64,000 nt of DNA from Streptomyces sp. NBC_00457 (GTDB lineage: Bacteria; Actinomycetota; Actinomycetes; Streptomycetales; Streptomycetaceae): contig NZ_CP107905.1 of assembly GCF_036014015.1 (NCBI RefSeq), positions 6,820,001 through 6,884,000 on the forward strand. Direction: 5' to 3'. Positions within the stretch are counted from its first letter, which is position 1; each line of letters begins with the position of its first letter. Of the stretch, positions 1 through 8,300 are shown one piece after another. The notes below the pieces were generated by a model. The model did no database searches. It saw only the letters and a list, made by a program, of their open reading frames with translations, and was not told the DNA's origin. Both the position numbers and the translations under genes were made by a program.

Positions 1-255
1 ATTGCGGGTGCTGCTGCTCATACCGTCCAGATCTACCGCCGGTGAGCAGACAGTCCCAGAGGGTTGCCGGAAACGGGGACAGAGAGCAACGGGAGGGAGT
101 ATCTTGCCCGCCTGGCATATGCCGCCCACCCCTACTGCGGGTAGGGCGCAGGCGGCACCCCGTCAGCGCCGGGCCGGCGCGACCCACCCCGCCCCAGCGA
201 CCGCGCCGGGCCGCGCGACCCACCCCCGGCCAGCACCAGCCAACGTTCACGTCAC
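1..255. other. Edge region without a recognisable gene
   Basis: No convincing complete gene is visible. Reading plus frame 1 from the first base gives 14 codons and then a TGA at 43-45, so this could be the last residues of a gene that starts outside the window; there is too little to identify it. The remainder is GC-rich sequence with open frames that lack typical codon bias. Confidence 0.3.
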
Positions 256-627
256 TCACACCGGATCCGCAGTCCCCCGCCCATCCCCGGCAACCCCCCG
301 CAAAAGATCCCGCCCGAACTCGACCATCTTCTTCGCGTAGTCCTCGGTCCACTCGGCCCGCTCAGCGATATCCGCCGCCGTCAGCCGATCGAACCGCCGA
401 GGATCCGCCAACTGCGCGGCCGCGATCGCCTGAAACTCCACCGCACGATCCGTCGCCGCCCGAAACGCCTGCGTCAGCTCCGTCGCCCGCGCCAGCAACG
501 CGCGCGGATCCTCGATCGACTCCAGATCGAAGAAGTGCTCCGGATCGTCCGCCACCTGCGCGGGCTCGAAGAGCAGTGGCGCGGGGCGTAGCCGCGGTTC
601 GTTCCGACGCGGCGTGGGCTCCGCCAT
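256..627 (-). CDS. Small hypothetical protein, 123 aa
   Basis: Function not recognised. I chose the ATG at 627 because it has a strong Shine-Dalgarno (GAGGAGGAG) a few bases upstream; an upstream ATG at 651 in the same frame has none. The protein is charged and mostly helical. Its second half (residues about 70-110) is rich in Asp, Glu, Arg and Ala, and the segment with TAADIAERAEWTEDYAKK looks like a helix-turn-helix or small helical bundle. There is no signal peptide or membrane segment. It lies on the same strand downstream of the nuclease/helicase operon, separated by the 168-bp repeats, so it could be a distal member, but the gap of about 450 bases argues for its own transcript. Confidence 0.6.
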   Translation of the reverse strand: MAEPTPRRNEPRLRPAPLLFEPAQVADDPEHFFDLESIEDPRALLARATELTQAFRAATDRAVEFQAIAAAQLADPRRFDRLTAADIAERAEWTEDYAKKMVEFGRDLLRGVAGDGRGTADPV

Positions 628-740
628 GTCTGTCTCCTCCTCGTACGTCATGGGCGGCCGGCCTGTGGAGCGGGCCACCGTCCATTGTCTCGCGCCTCCG
701 CAAGTGGGCCTGCGGCACATGGCACCGGCACAAGCCTCAC

Positions 741-1140
741 GGCCGCCACCCCACCCGCCGCTCGGCCAGGTGCGCCAGTACGGCGTGGTTCACCTCCCAG
801 CCGTCCGGGGCTGTATTCACGGGCCGCCTCCGGCGGCGTGCCGGACTCCGTCCGGCGGTGGGGCGTCGTCTGCGGCGCTGGCTGGTGCACTGCCCGGGAG
901 CCGGTCACGGCCGCCACCCCACCCGCCGCTCCGCCAGATGCGCCAGTACGGCATAGTTCGCCTCCCAGCCGTCCGGGGCTGTATTCACGGGCCGCCTCCG
1001 GCGGCGTGCCGGACTCCGTCCGGCGGTGGGGCGTCGTCTGCGGCGCTGGCTGGTGCACTGCCCGGGAGCCGGTCACGGCCGCCACCCCACCCGCCGCTCC
1101 GCCAGATGCGCCAGCACCGCGTGGTTCGCCTCCCAGCCGT
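741..1140. repeat. 168-bp tandem repeat, about 2.4 copies, duplicating the helicase 3' end
   Basis: Units begin at 741, 909 and 1077; the first two are 168 bp long and nearly identical, and the third is the partial copy that is still the real end of the helicase gene. Read on the minus strand, each unit repeats the last codons of the helicase (ending HLAERRVGWRP) followed by about 100 bp of GC-rich spacer with GGCTGTATTCACGGGCC. 168 is a multiple of three, so an open frame runs through, but the helicase stop at 1073-1075 precedes the extra copies. It looks like a tandem duplication of a gene end plus terminator-like spacer. The stretch 628-740 between the repeat and the small gene shows nothing else. 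Confidence 0.85.
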
Positions 1141-2413
1141 CAGGAAACTTCACGACCGTCCCCAGCTGCACCGGCTCGGTCGACGGATATTCGTCCAGCA
1201 GGTCGCTCACGCCGGCCCGGCAGACCACGATGCAGGCGTGCCGGTGGCGGGAGGTGAGGACGCAGAGCCGTCCGGTCTCCAGGTGGAAGGCGGTCGCGTC
1301 GGGGCGGCCGGACAGGGGGTGGAGGATCACTGTGACGTCGTACTCCCGGCCCTGGAGTCGGTTCGCGGTGTCGACCGTGACGTCGGCGACGCCCAGATCG
1401 CCGAGTGCTGCCCGCACCGCCGCCGCCTGGTCCCGGTGTGCCGTGCCGACCGCGATCCGGTCGGCGGTCAGGGGCGCCGGGCCGTCCGACCGTTCCGACG
1501 TGGCCGCACCGCCCCGGTCCAGCAGGCGCCGTACGACCGTAGCGACGGCCCGTACCGCCTCCGGATCGGTGCGCGGGGTGCGCCGGGCGGGCAGTTCCAG
1601 CAGGCCCCAGCCGGATGCGGCCGCCTCGTCGATCACCCGGTCGGGGCCGGAGCCGTCCGAGGGGACCGCGAAGGTCAGCCGCCGGTCGCCGTGGTCCGTA
1701 CCGCTGCGGAACGGCGTGTACGGGTAGAAGGCGTCCGACACCAGGGGCGCCGCGGACGCCGGGAGCCGCCAGGACACCGGGAGGCGGTGCTGCGGCAGCT
1801 CGGGGTTGTGGGCGAGCAGGGTGGTCACGGCGGAGCCGGACGGGTCGTACGACAGGCCCGCCCACTGCTCGCTGCCCACGATCGAGAACGGGTCCAGCTG
1901 CCCGGGGTCGCCCACGAACAGCGCCCGCTCGAACAGCCCGGCCACGGCGAGCAGCGCGTCCGAGCGCATCTGGTACGCCTCGTCGACGATCGCGTGCCGC
2001 CATGGCTCGTCGACCTTGACGTGCGCCCACTTGGCGGCCGTCGAGACCACGACCGGGAGGCCGGACAGGTCGCCGGCCTTCGCGGACTTCCGTACCTGCG
2101 GCAGGTCGTCCAGCGCCTTGTCGTACGGGTCGGTGTCGCTGCTGTGCAGCCGGCCGACCGGCAGCTCGGGGTTCTTCTCGGCGAGCCTCAGCACCAGGTC
2201 GTCGACCTGGGCGTTCGTCTGCGCGACGACCATCAACGGGCGCCCGGCATCGGCCAGTTCCAGCGCCGCACGGACGACGAGCGTGGACTTGCCGGCGCCG
2301 GGCGGGGAGTCGACGACGACGCCCCGATGGGTGCCGTGCAGGGTGTCGGCGAGGATCGCGTCGGTGGCGCGGGCGGCCTCCGCACCCGGGTCGAAAGCGG
2401 CCTGGGCCGTCAC
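1073..2413 (-). CDS. Superfamily 1 (UPF1/Dna2-like) DNA helicase, 446 aa
   Basis: ATP-driven nucleic-acid helicase. Visible SF1 motifs, in residues from the GTG at 2413: motif I SPPGAGKST at 36-44, Ia VVAQTN near 62, II HAIVDEAYQ at 140-148 (Walker B DEAY), III GDPGQLDP at 168-175, IV-like LPVSWRLP near 211, V TANRLQGREYDVTVI near 365 and VI LTSRHRH near 400. The compact two-RecA-domain layout and the C-terminal motif order fit the AAA_11/AAA_12 (UPF1-like, SF1B) group rather than UvrD. The GTG start overlaps the stop of the preceding gene by four bases (GTGA), so the two are translationally coupled. It has no nuclease domain; that function is supplied two genes upstream. The 3' end is duplicated downstream. 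The helicase class is secure, the biological role is not. Confidence 0.85.
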   Translation of the reverse strand: MTAQAAFDPGAEAARATDAILADTLHGTHRGVVVDSPPGAGKSTLVVRAALELADAGRPLMVVAQTNAQVDDLVLRLAEKNPELPVGRLHSSDTDPYDKALDDLPQVRKSAKAGDLSGLPVVVSTAAKWAHVKVDEPWRHAIVDEAYQMRSDALLAVAGLFERALFVGDPGQLDPFSIVGSEQWAGLSYDPSGSAVTTLLAHNPELPQHRLPVSWRLPASAAPLVSDAFYPYTPFRSGTDHGDRRLTFAVPSDGSGPDRVIDEAAASGWGLLELPARRTPRTDPEAVRAVATVVRRLLDRGGAATSERSDGPAPLTADRIAVGTAHRDQAAAVRAALGDLGVADVTVDTANRLQGREYDVTVILHPLSGRPDATAFHLETGRLCVLTSRHRHACIVVCRAGVSDLLDEYPSTEPVQLGTVVKFPDGWEANHAVLAHLAERRVGWRP

Positions 2414-3999
2414 AGCACGTCCTCCGCGGTCATCGGGTCGGCCTCGGGGAGGACCGCCTCGCCGGGCGGCCCGCCATGGGTCCACGGGGTCTGCTCGGGG
2501 TCGGGCAGCTTGGCGCCGCCCCGCTGTTCGTGCTCGAAGAGGGTGAAGCAGACCGCGTCGCCCTTGTCCGGCACCGAACCTTCCTCCGGCACCTTGCCGC
2601 GGCCCATCTTGTCGACGATCCGCAGCACGATCAGATCGTCCCCCGCGCGTTCGACGAACTCCGCCGCCTGCGGCTTCCCGCCCAGCGACCGGTACACCCT
2701 GACCCGCTCGCCGAGATGCGGCCGGTCGCCGGTGCGGACCGTGATCAGCGGGCGCGGGCTGGGGCGCTTGCTCTCGCTGTACGCCATGACGACATCCGTG
2801 ACCTCGCCCGCGAACGCTTCTCCGGACAGCCGCCGCCCGGCCATCACCAGCGGGTCGTCGAGCGCCTCCTGGGCCTCCAGACGGGCCTGTTCCCGCTCGC
2901 GCGCGGCGAGCTTGTTGGCCGCGGTGACCGCGTCGTCGCGGCGCGGCTGCGGGGGCTCGCCGGCCACGATCCGGTCGCGGTGGGCGGTGAAGGACCAGCG
3001 GTCGCGGGTCCACCGCTCCTCGATGTGCGCGCCGGCGGGCAGGGCGCGCAGCAGGTCGAGGCCCTGCCAGACCTTCTGCCAGGTGGGCAGCGTGCGGCTC
3101 AGTACCAGGTCGCGGATCTCCCGCTCGGCGGCGGTGAGTTCACCGAGCCGGTCGTCCGCCTCCAGGCCGTCCTCGGCGGCGGCGAGGGCGGTGCGCGCAC
3201 GGTCGTAGCGCTCGATCGCGGGCGCGAGCAGCCTGTTGTCGAACGCCGGGTCGGTGGCCGGGCCGGCGGGCGGGCACAGCAGCTGGCCCTGCCGGTCCCG
3301 TGCCAGCTCGGCCCGCAGCGCGGCCTCGGCTCCTGACTCGTCCTCCGGGGGGTCGATCCACGCGAGCAGCGCGCCGAGGTGCTGGTCCTCGAGGCTGGAC
3401 TGGCCGGTCGCCCAGTGCCGGGCCAGCACGTCCGTCATGGCCAGCAGCAGCGAGGAGCCGGGCACGCGGGCCCGCTCCCCGAAGTGGGTCAGCCACCGGC
3501 CGAGCAGCGGGACCCGGGGCGGCGCCGGATACGGGGTCTCCGGGTCCTGCTCCGCCGTGCGCCGAAAGCGCATGGAGCGGCCCAGGAGTCGTACGAAATC
3601 GACGCCCGCGCGGCTCGGCACGATCAGCTGCGGGGCGTCCGCGCACAGTTCGACCTCGACCTTGACCCGCTTGCCGGTCTCGGGGTCCGTCTCGGAGCGC
3701 TCGGCGGCCTCGACCGCCTCGGCGTACCCGTCGACATACGGCAGCACGACATCCGCCAGCTCCGCCAGGAACGCGAACCTGAGGTCGCGGTCGCGTGGCT
3801 GCGGTACGACCAGCAGGCGCGGTGCGTCCCGGTCCGTGCCCACCAGCGCGCCGAGCGGGGCGCCGGCCTCACCGGCCGTGGTGAGCGGCACGAAGACCAG
3901 GGGGTGGTCGGACAGATGCCGGTGCCGGACCGTGGCGGCGGGCTGGGCGTGACCGGTGGCGACGGCTTCGAGGCGGGCGAGGGTGGAGATCAGCGACAC
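2410..3999 (-). CDS. Unknown partner protein of the nuclease/helicase operon, 529 aa
   Basis: Family not recognised. The GTG at 3999 is chosen for its GGGGAGG ribosome site; it overlaps the end of the nuclease gene by 10 bases. The first 240 residues are mixed alpha/beta with no catalytic motif I can name. Residues about 270-400 hold two charged helical stretches that look coiled-coil (around AAAEDGLEADDRLGELTAAE and the LAAREREQARLEAQEAL segment). The last 130 residues are beta-rich with repeated arginine and glycine turns (GERVRVYRSLGG) and could be a small barrel; UPF1/Dna2-type helicases carry a comparable stalk-and-barrel insertion (domain 1B) that the neighbouring helicase seems to lack. 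That equivalence is an inference. Tight coupling on both sides indicates a complex or one pathway. Confidence 0.75.
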   Translation of the reverse strand: MSLISTLARLEAVATGHAQPAATVRHRHLSDHPLVFVPLTTAGEAGAPLGALVGTDRDAPRLLVVPQPRDRDLRFAFLAELADVVLPYVDGYAEAVEAAERSETDPETGKRVKVEVELCADAPQLIVPSRAGVDFVRLLGRSMRFRRTAEQDPETPYPAPPRVPLLGRWLTHFGERARVPGSSLLLAMTDVLARHWATGQSSLEDQHLGALLAWIDPPEDESGAEAALRAELARDRQGQLLCPPAGPATDPAFDNRLLAPAIERYDRARTALAAAEDGLEADDRLGELTAAEREIRDLVLSRTLPTWQKVWQGLDLLRALPAGAHIEERWTRDRWSFTAHRDRIVAGEPPQPRRDDAVTAANKLAAREREQARLEAQEALDDPLVMAGRRLSGEAFAGEVTDVVMAYSESKRPSPRPLITVRTGDRPHLGERVRVYRSLGGKPQAAEFVERAGDDLIVLRIVDKMGRGKVPEEGSVPDKGDAVCFTLFEHEQRGGAKLPDPEQTPWTHGGPPGEAVLPEADPMTAEDVL

Positions 4000-5210
4000 G
4001 AAGCGGCCTCCCCTACGCGCCGGTCGAGCGCCTCGGCCCGTAGCTCCGCCGCCCGGCGCAGTGCTGCCACCGCCGGGTCGTCCGGGTCGCCGGCCTCGCC
4101 GCGGGCCGCCGCGAGCACGTCCCCGACCGTCGTCAGCCCGCCCAGCTCGGCCCGCACCGAACGGCCGAGGGAGGTCACCGCGCCGACCGCGCGGGAGCGG
4201 TCGCGGCAGTGGAAGGCCAGCTCGCAGGCGGACAGGCACTCGGGCGCGTAGGTCGCCGGAACCGACTCGACGGCCGCGGTCAGCTCGCCGGCGGGCAGCT
4301 CGGGGGAGAAGCAGGTGTTCTCCGGGAGCGCGTCGGCGATGTCCTGGATGCGGGTGAGCCGGGCCAGCTGGCGGCCGGTCACCGCGCGCTGCTTGCGTAC
4401 GTCGACGGCGGACGCCGTGGGCAGGTTGGAGAAGTCCTTCGGGCAGACCAGCAGCACCCGATGGCGTACGCGCGGGGCGGGGGTGAGGCGGGCCGCGACC
4501 TGCTCCAGTGCCAGGACGTACACCGCGGCCTGGCGGGCTGCCGCGCCCACCTTCGCCGGGTCCGCCGAGCCGTCCAGCATCGGGAAGGACTTGATCTCCA
4601 CGACCGTCCAGCTGCCGTCCGGGTGCACGACCACCGCGTCCGGCTCCAGGAAGGCGGGCGACCCGGCGACGTCGAGGGCGAGCATCGGGTGGTCGAGCAG
4701 CGTCCAGCCGCCGGCTTCCACGGCCTCGCGCAGCGCCAGCGCCGTACGCGCGGACCGTCCCTCGGGGCCGATCGCGGACAGGTCGGGCACGTGCGCCCGA
4801 GCGGGCGGTTCGGCGCCTCGGTCCAGCTTCTCGTGCACCAGCCGCAGCAGCTCCGCGCCGCCGTCGGCCTTGACCTTCGCCTCGAACGCGTTGCCCCGGA
4901 CGAACGCGAACTGCGACTGCCCGAAGGCCGACGGGGCGCCCAGCGCGCTCGCCAGCGCCGCCTTGTCCACCCCGGCGCCGTCGAGGATCGCGCGCCGCTT
5001 GCAGCCCGGGTTGGCGGCGAGTGCCGCCAGGGCACGGGCGTCCAGTGCCTTGGCCGGTACGTCGGGGCCGCGCAGCTCAGCGAGCCGGTGCCGGAGTGCT
5101 GTCCCCCGCGTCCTGGGGGGCGGCACTCGGCTCGGCTCCGGATCCGAACCGGGACTCGCGCTGCCGTGGAAGTCGCTCACCCGTGGAAGTCTGGCATCCG
5201 CCACTGACAA
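3990..5210 (-). CDS. Cas4/RecB-family PD-(D/E)xK nuclease with probable Fe-S cluster, about 406 aa
   Basis: Predicted DNA exonuclease. In residues from the TTG at 5210: a motif I-like RGNAFE at 105-110, the metal-binding pair E189-P-D191 and VEIKS (E205, K207), and the RecB-type Q228-xx-Y231. Cysteines at 70, 325, 329 and 335 (C-x3-C-x5-C near the C-terminus, with C300 as an alternative) reproduce the split cysteine arrangement that binds a 4Fe-4S cluster in AddB, Cas4 and Dna2, although the usual spacing is C-x2-C. Start is uncertain: TTG 5210, GTG 5180 and GTG 5126 are in frame and none has a strong ribosome site; the longest form overlaps the PAP2 gene by 134 bases. No CRISPR array or cas1/cas2 is nearby, so it is not an ordinary Cas4. 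Confidence 0.8.
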   Translation of the reverse strand: MSVADARLPRVSDFHGSASPGSDPEPSRVPPPRTRGTALRHRLAELRGPDVPAKALDARALAALAANPGCKRRAILDGAGVDKAALASALGAPSAFGQSQFAFVRGNAFEAKVKADGGAELLRLVHEKLDRGAEPPARAHVPDLSAIGPEGRSARTALALREAVEAGGWTLLDHPMLALDVAGSPAFLEPDAVVVHPDGSWTVVEIKSFPMLDGSADPAKVGAAARQAAVYVLALEQVAARLTPAPRVRHRVLLVCPKDFSNLPTASAVDVRKQRAVTGRQLARLTRIQDIADALPENTCFSPELPAGELTAAVESVPATYAPECLSACELAFHCRDRSRAVGAVTSLGRSVRAELGGLTTVGDVLAAARGEAGDPDDPAVAALRRAAELRAEALDRRVGEAASCR

Positions 5211-6030
5211 TTGAGGCCGGTGCGTCGACAGTGCCCGCTGTAACGGGCGCGACCCGTGCCGCCAGCCGGTTCCGGACGAGGCCGGCGACCCGCAACACGT
5301 ACGGCGTCAGCAGGAACCCGGCGCCCATCACGGCCGCCCCCGCGACCGCGTCGAGGAAGTAGTGGTTCGCGGTGCCCATCACCACGATCGTCGTCACCAG
5401 CGGGTAGACGACGGCGGCGACCTTGGTCAGACGCGTCCCGCCGTACCGCCAGAGGATCACGCCGCACCACAGCGCCCAGCCGCAGTGCAGACTCGGCATC
5501 GCCGCGTACTGGTTGGTCAGGCCGCCCAGCCCCTTCGGCGCGCTCGCGTCGCCGCCCCACCAGCCGTACGAGCTGTACTGGGCCATCGTGTCCACGAAGC
5601 CGTAGCTCGCGTCGAGCAGACGGGGCGGGCAGGTCGGCATCAGCGTGAAGCCGATCAGGCCGATGAAGGTGGACGTCATCAGCCAGGTGCGAGCCGCTCG
5701 GTAGTGCCGGGACCGGGACCGGAAGAGCCAGATCAGGATCGCGGGCGTGACGGCGTAGTGCAGCGACGCGTACCAGAAGTCGGCCGGGACGCCGATCCAG
5801 GGCTCGCGGGTGAACAGGCGGTTGAGGGGATGCTCCGCGTTGAGATGGAGGACCTTCTCGATCTTCAGGATCGCCAGGCCGTGATCGACGGCCTTGGAGA
5901 CATCGCCCCCGACGAGCAGCCGGCCGGCGGAGTAGCAGGCGTACACCAGCACAATCAGCGGCAGTTCGGTCCACCAGCGCAGGCGGGGCCGTAGGGCTGC
6001 CTCGGTGCCCAGCGTTTCGGCGTGCGGCAT
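5077..6030 (-). CDS. PAP2-superfamily membrane phosphatase, 317 aa
   Basis: Integral membrane lipid phosphatase or phosphotransferase of the PAP2 family (inositolphosphotransferase/AUR1-like subgroup). The ATG at 6030 follows a strong AAGGGGGAGGG site. About six membrane helices can be drawn. The C2-type signature is MPSLHCGWAL, with Ser-Leu-His, and the C3-type signature is ANHYFLDAVAGAA, with the His and Asp expected for catalysis. The Lys-rich first signature is weak, as in this subgroup. The last 70 residues are proline- and serine-rich, overlap the nuclease gene start and probably lie in the cytoplasm. It may be the promoter-proximal gene of the nuclease operon simply by overlap. The natural substrate is not evident. 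Confidence 0.85.
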   Translation of the reverse strand: MPHAETLGTEAALRPRLRWWTELPLIVLVYACYSAGRLLVGGDVSKAVDHGLAILKIEKVLHLNAEHPLNRLFTREPWIGVPADFWYASLHYAVTPAILIWLFRSRSRHYRAARTWLMTSTFIGLIGFTLMPTCPPRLLDASYGFVDTMAQYSSYGWWGGDASAPKGLGGLTNQYAAMPSLHCGWALWCGVILWRYGGTRLTKVAAVVYPLVTTIVVMGTANHYFLDAVAGAAVMGAGFLLTPYVLRVAGLVRNRLAARVAPVTAGTVDAPASIVSGGCQTSTGERLPRQRESRFGSGAEPSAAPQDAGDSTPAPAR

Positions 6031-6194
6031 CCGATCGCCCTCCCCCTTCTCGTCGCGCGGCCCCGGCGCTCCGGACGTGCCACTTTACGGTGTATGCGCG
6101 AGCCCCCGAGTGGCGCCCCCGGCCCTGATAGACGCAGAGATCGCCCGGCGGGTTGCCCGTGTGTGCCGTAGGCGATGATGGAGGGGGCCCACTC

Positions 6195-6234
6195 GAATCC
6201 TCATGGAATCCCTCGATTCCTCATGGAATCCCTC
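6195..6234. repeat. 20-bp tandem duplication with internal inverted repeat
   Basis: Two adjacent 20-bp units sharing TCATGGAATCCCTC (6201-6214 and 6221-6234), with one base differing near each unit start. The junction forms a small inverted repeat (GGAATC-CCTC-GATTCC, 6205-6220). It sits just upstream of the ribosome site of the histidine phosphatase gene, in its 5' leader, between divergent promoters. Confidence 0.8.
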
Positions 6235-6248
6235 TGGAAAGGTCTTCG

Positions 6249-6845
6249 ATGGCACCGCGCATCCTGCTGGCCAGGCACGGACAGACGGCGTGGTCGCTGT
6301 CCGGCAGACACACCGGCAGGACCGACGTCCCTCTGCTCGAGGAGGGCCGCCGCGGCGCCAAACTGCTCGGCGAGCGGCTGCACCAGGCACCGTACGACGG
6401 TCTCCCCGGCGTCGAGGTGTGCACCAGCCCCCTGGCACGCGCGCGTGAGACATGCGAACTGGCCGGGTTCGGGGAACGCGCGCGTGCCTGGGACGTGCTC
6501 ATGGAGTGGGACTACGGCGCGTACGAGGGCCTGACGCCGGACGAGATCCAGTCCGGCCGTCCCGGCTGGCTGATCTGGCGCGACGGGGTGCCCGACGGGG
6601 AGAGCCTCGCCGAGGTGACGGCCCGAGCGGACGAGATCGTCGCCTGGGCGCGGGCGGCGGACCGGGATGTGCTGGTCTTCGCCCACGGGCACATCCTGCG
6701 GTCCATCGGCGCACGATGGCTGGGCCTGCCGCTCGATTTCGCGGCTCGGATACGGCTCAACCCCACGTCGCTGTCGGTGCTCGGGTGGGCGTACGGCGAG
6801 CCGGCGATCGAGAGCTGGAACGACCTGGGGCACCTGGCGGGGTAG
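6249..6845 (+). CDS. Histidine-phosphatase family protein (PGAM-like), 198 aa
   Basis: Cytosolic phosphatase that forms a phosphohistidine intermediate. The catalytic LARHGQTAW motif is at residues 6-14 (His9), a second arginine lies in [11 protein letters not shown], the acid residue in EWDYGAYEG, and the second histidine in FAHGHILR. The length is typical of the GpmB/CobC-like branch. ATG 6249 is chosen because GGAAAGG precedes it at the right distance and the RHG motif falls at its usual place; upstream ATGs would add a tail made of the 20-bp repeats. Substrate cannot be told from sequence. It is divergent from the PAP2 gene and ends 15 bases before a convergent regulator. Confidence 0.88.
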   Translation: MAPRILLARHGQTAWSLSGRHTGRTDVPLLEEGRRGAKLLGERLHQAPYDGLPGVEVCTSPLARARETCELAGFGERARAWDVLMEWDYGAYEGLTPDEIQSGRPGWLIWRDGVPDGESLAEVTARADEIVAWARAADRDVLVFAHGHILRSIGARWLGLPLDFAARIRLNPTSLSVLGWAYGEPAIESWNDLGHLAG

Positions 6846-6860
6846 GGCTTACGGGGCTGC

Positions 6861-8300
6861 TCATGCCGTACGCGGGAGCGAGGCGTGTCGCTCCAGGAAG
6901 GCCGACACGTCCGAGGCGCGGCGGTGCGGGAGCAGCACGCGCGCGGTTCCCGCCAGCATCGTCTGGATCCGGGACGACTGGACCTCGTTGAGGAGATCCA
7001 GGACGCGCATGCCGGCCAGGGCCGCTTCGTCGGGGTGGCCGCCGCGGGCGAGGTCGTCGGCCAGTTCGGCGGTGTACAGGGCGATGTTGCGGGTGAAGTG
7101 CGGGTCCTGGAGCTGGGCCGCGCGCCGGGCGTGGCGGGCCGCGCGGGGCCAGTCGCCCAGGGTGGACCAGCACTGCGCCTCCAGGCCCTCCAGTTCGGCC
7201 TCCCCGTAGAAGCTCATCCACTCGGGGTCGTCCTCCGAGGGGCCGCGGTCGTACAGGGCCTGGGCGCGGGCCAGCGCCTGCTCGCAGCCCGTGCGGTCGG
7301 CGAGCCCCGCCCAGCCGCCCGCCTCACGAAGGGCGAGCAGTGACATCAGGCGGGCGGAGCCCAGCGGGCGTGCGACGCGCTGCGCGGCCTGCGCCGCGCG
7401 CAGCGCCTCCCTCGGCCGTCCCGCGTCCCGTGCGAGGAACGCCGTGTTGCAGAAGGCGTGCGCCTCGAGGCCGGGATCGCCGGACATCCGGGCGGTCGCG
7501 AGCGCCTCCGCGTAGTGCGAGCGTGCGTCGTCGAACCGGCCCGAGTCATGGGCCAGCCAGCCCACCGAGATGGCCAGCTCACCGGCGCCCGAGTGGAGGC
7601 GGTCCGCGGTCTTCTGCCGGGTCGCGCCGGCGTCGAGCAGCGCGTACGCGGCGCGCAGCGGGGCCGCCGCGCGCTGGTAGAGGCCGTCCGCGCCGTGCCG
7701 GTCGTCGAGCAGCCGGATTCTGCGCACGGCTTCCTCAAGGGCGTCCGCCTCGCCCGCTCCGGAGCGGCGGGCCGGGCGCTGTGCGGCCGATGCCTCGACG
7801 GCGAGCCCGATGGGGCCCAGGGCGGCGGCCACCGTGGCGCCACCGCCGGTCATGAATGCGCGACGTAGCACGTCGCTCTCCTCGTGGTTCTCGTGCGTCT
7901 CGTAGGGCTTCTGCGGGTCATACGGCTCGTACGCCCCCTCCGTCTCACCGGGTTCGTACGCCGGGCTTGTGGTGTGCAAGGGGGGCGTGTCCTCGGGGTT
8001 TCGCGCCCCGCGTCCGCGTACGGATGCGCGGGGCGCGAAGCCCAGGTCGGTGAGCGTGCGGCCGGGGAACATGTGCAGGAACACCCGCTCGTACGCGTAG
8101 TTGGGGCAGCGGATCTCACCCGCCTCGACACGACCGATGTAGCGCGCGTCACAGCTGACCCGCTCACCGATCTCGCGGGCGGCTCGCCGGACCGCCGCGG
8201 CGAACTCGGCCGGCGAGCGCTGGGCGCGCAACTGCCGGAACGCGAGATTCGGCCGCGGTGGCCGGGGAGACTGAGACGAGGTCACTTCTGACGACGCCAT
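6861..8300 (-). CDS. HTH plus tetratricopeptide regulator, 479 aa
   Basis: Predicted transcriptional regulator of the Streptomyces XRE/TPR type. N-terminal residues about 20-85 form a helix-turn-helix-like domain (AREIGERVSCDARYIGRVEAGE). A Pro/Glu/Tyr-rich linker follows, including repeated tyrosine-containing YEP/YDP/YET motifs around residues 115-140, then a hydrophobic Ala/Gly stretch (TGGGATVAAALGPIGLAVEA) and about 300 residues of helical TPR-like repeats (SGWAG.., DDARSHYAEALATAR, WPRAARHARRA). ATG 8300 has GAGAGGA upstream. The TPRs probably sense a peptide or protein partner. It is divergent from a small Cys-containing gene, a common arrangement for a regulator and its target or partner, but no operator stands out. 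Confidence 0.75.
   Translation of the reverse strand: MASSEVTSSQSPRPPRPNLAFRQLRAQRSPAEFAAAVRRAAREIGERVSCDARYIGRVEAGEIRCPNYAYERVFLHMFPGRTLTDLGFAPRASVRGRGARNPEDTPPLHTTSPAYEPGETEGAYEPYDPQKPYETHENHEESDVLRRAFMTGGGATVAAALGPIGLAVEASAAQRPARRSGAGEADALEEAVRRIRLLDDRHGADGLYQRAAAPLRAAYALLDAGATRQKTADRLHSGAGELAISVGWLAHDSGRFDDARSHYAEALATARMSGDPGLEAHAFCNTAFLARDAGRPREALRAAQAAQRVARPLGSARLMSLLALREAGGWAGLADRTGCEQALARAQALYDRGPSEDDPEWMSFYGEAELEGLEAQCWSTLGDWPRAARHARRAAQLQDPHFTRNIALYTAELADDLARGGHPDEAALAGMRVLDLLNEVQSSRIQTMLAGTARVLLPHRRASDVSAFLERHASLPRTA

Noticed and set aside
648..1085. Open frame through the 168-bp repeats
   Set aside because: Open only because the unit is a multiple of three; the repeated peptide has no coding bias or start signal.
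741..1140. CRISPR-like array next to a Cas4-type nuclease
   Set aside because: Units are 168 bp, nearly identical throughout with no unique spacers, and include the helicase 3' codons.
614..3208. 864-codon open frame on the plus strand
   Set aside because: Antisense to the helicase operon; Arg/Pro/Gly/Ser-rich composition without motifs, no ribosome site. A shadow of high-GC coding DNA.
5177..5974. 265-codon frame in the PAP2 gene
   Set aside because: Alternate minus-strand frame of the PAP2 phosphatase; no membrane helices or motifs.
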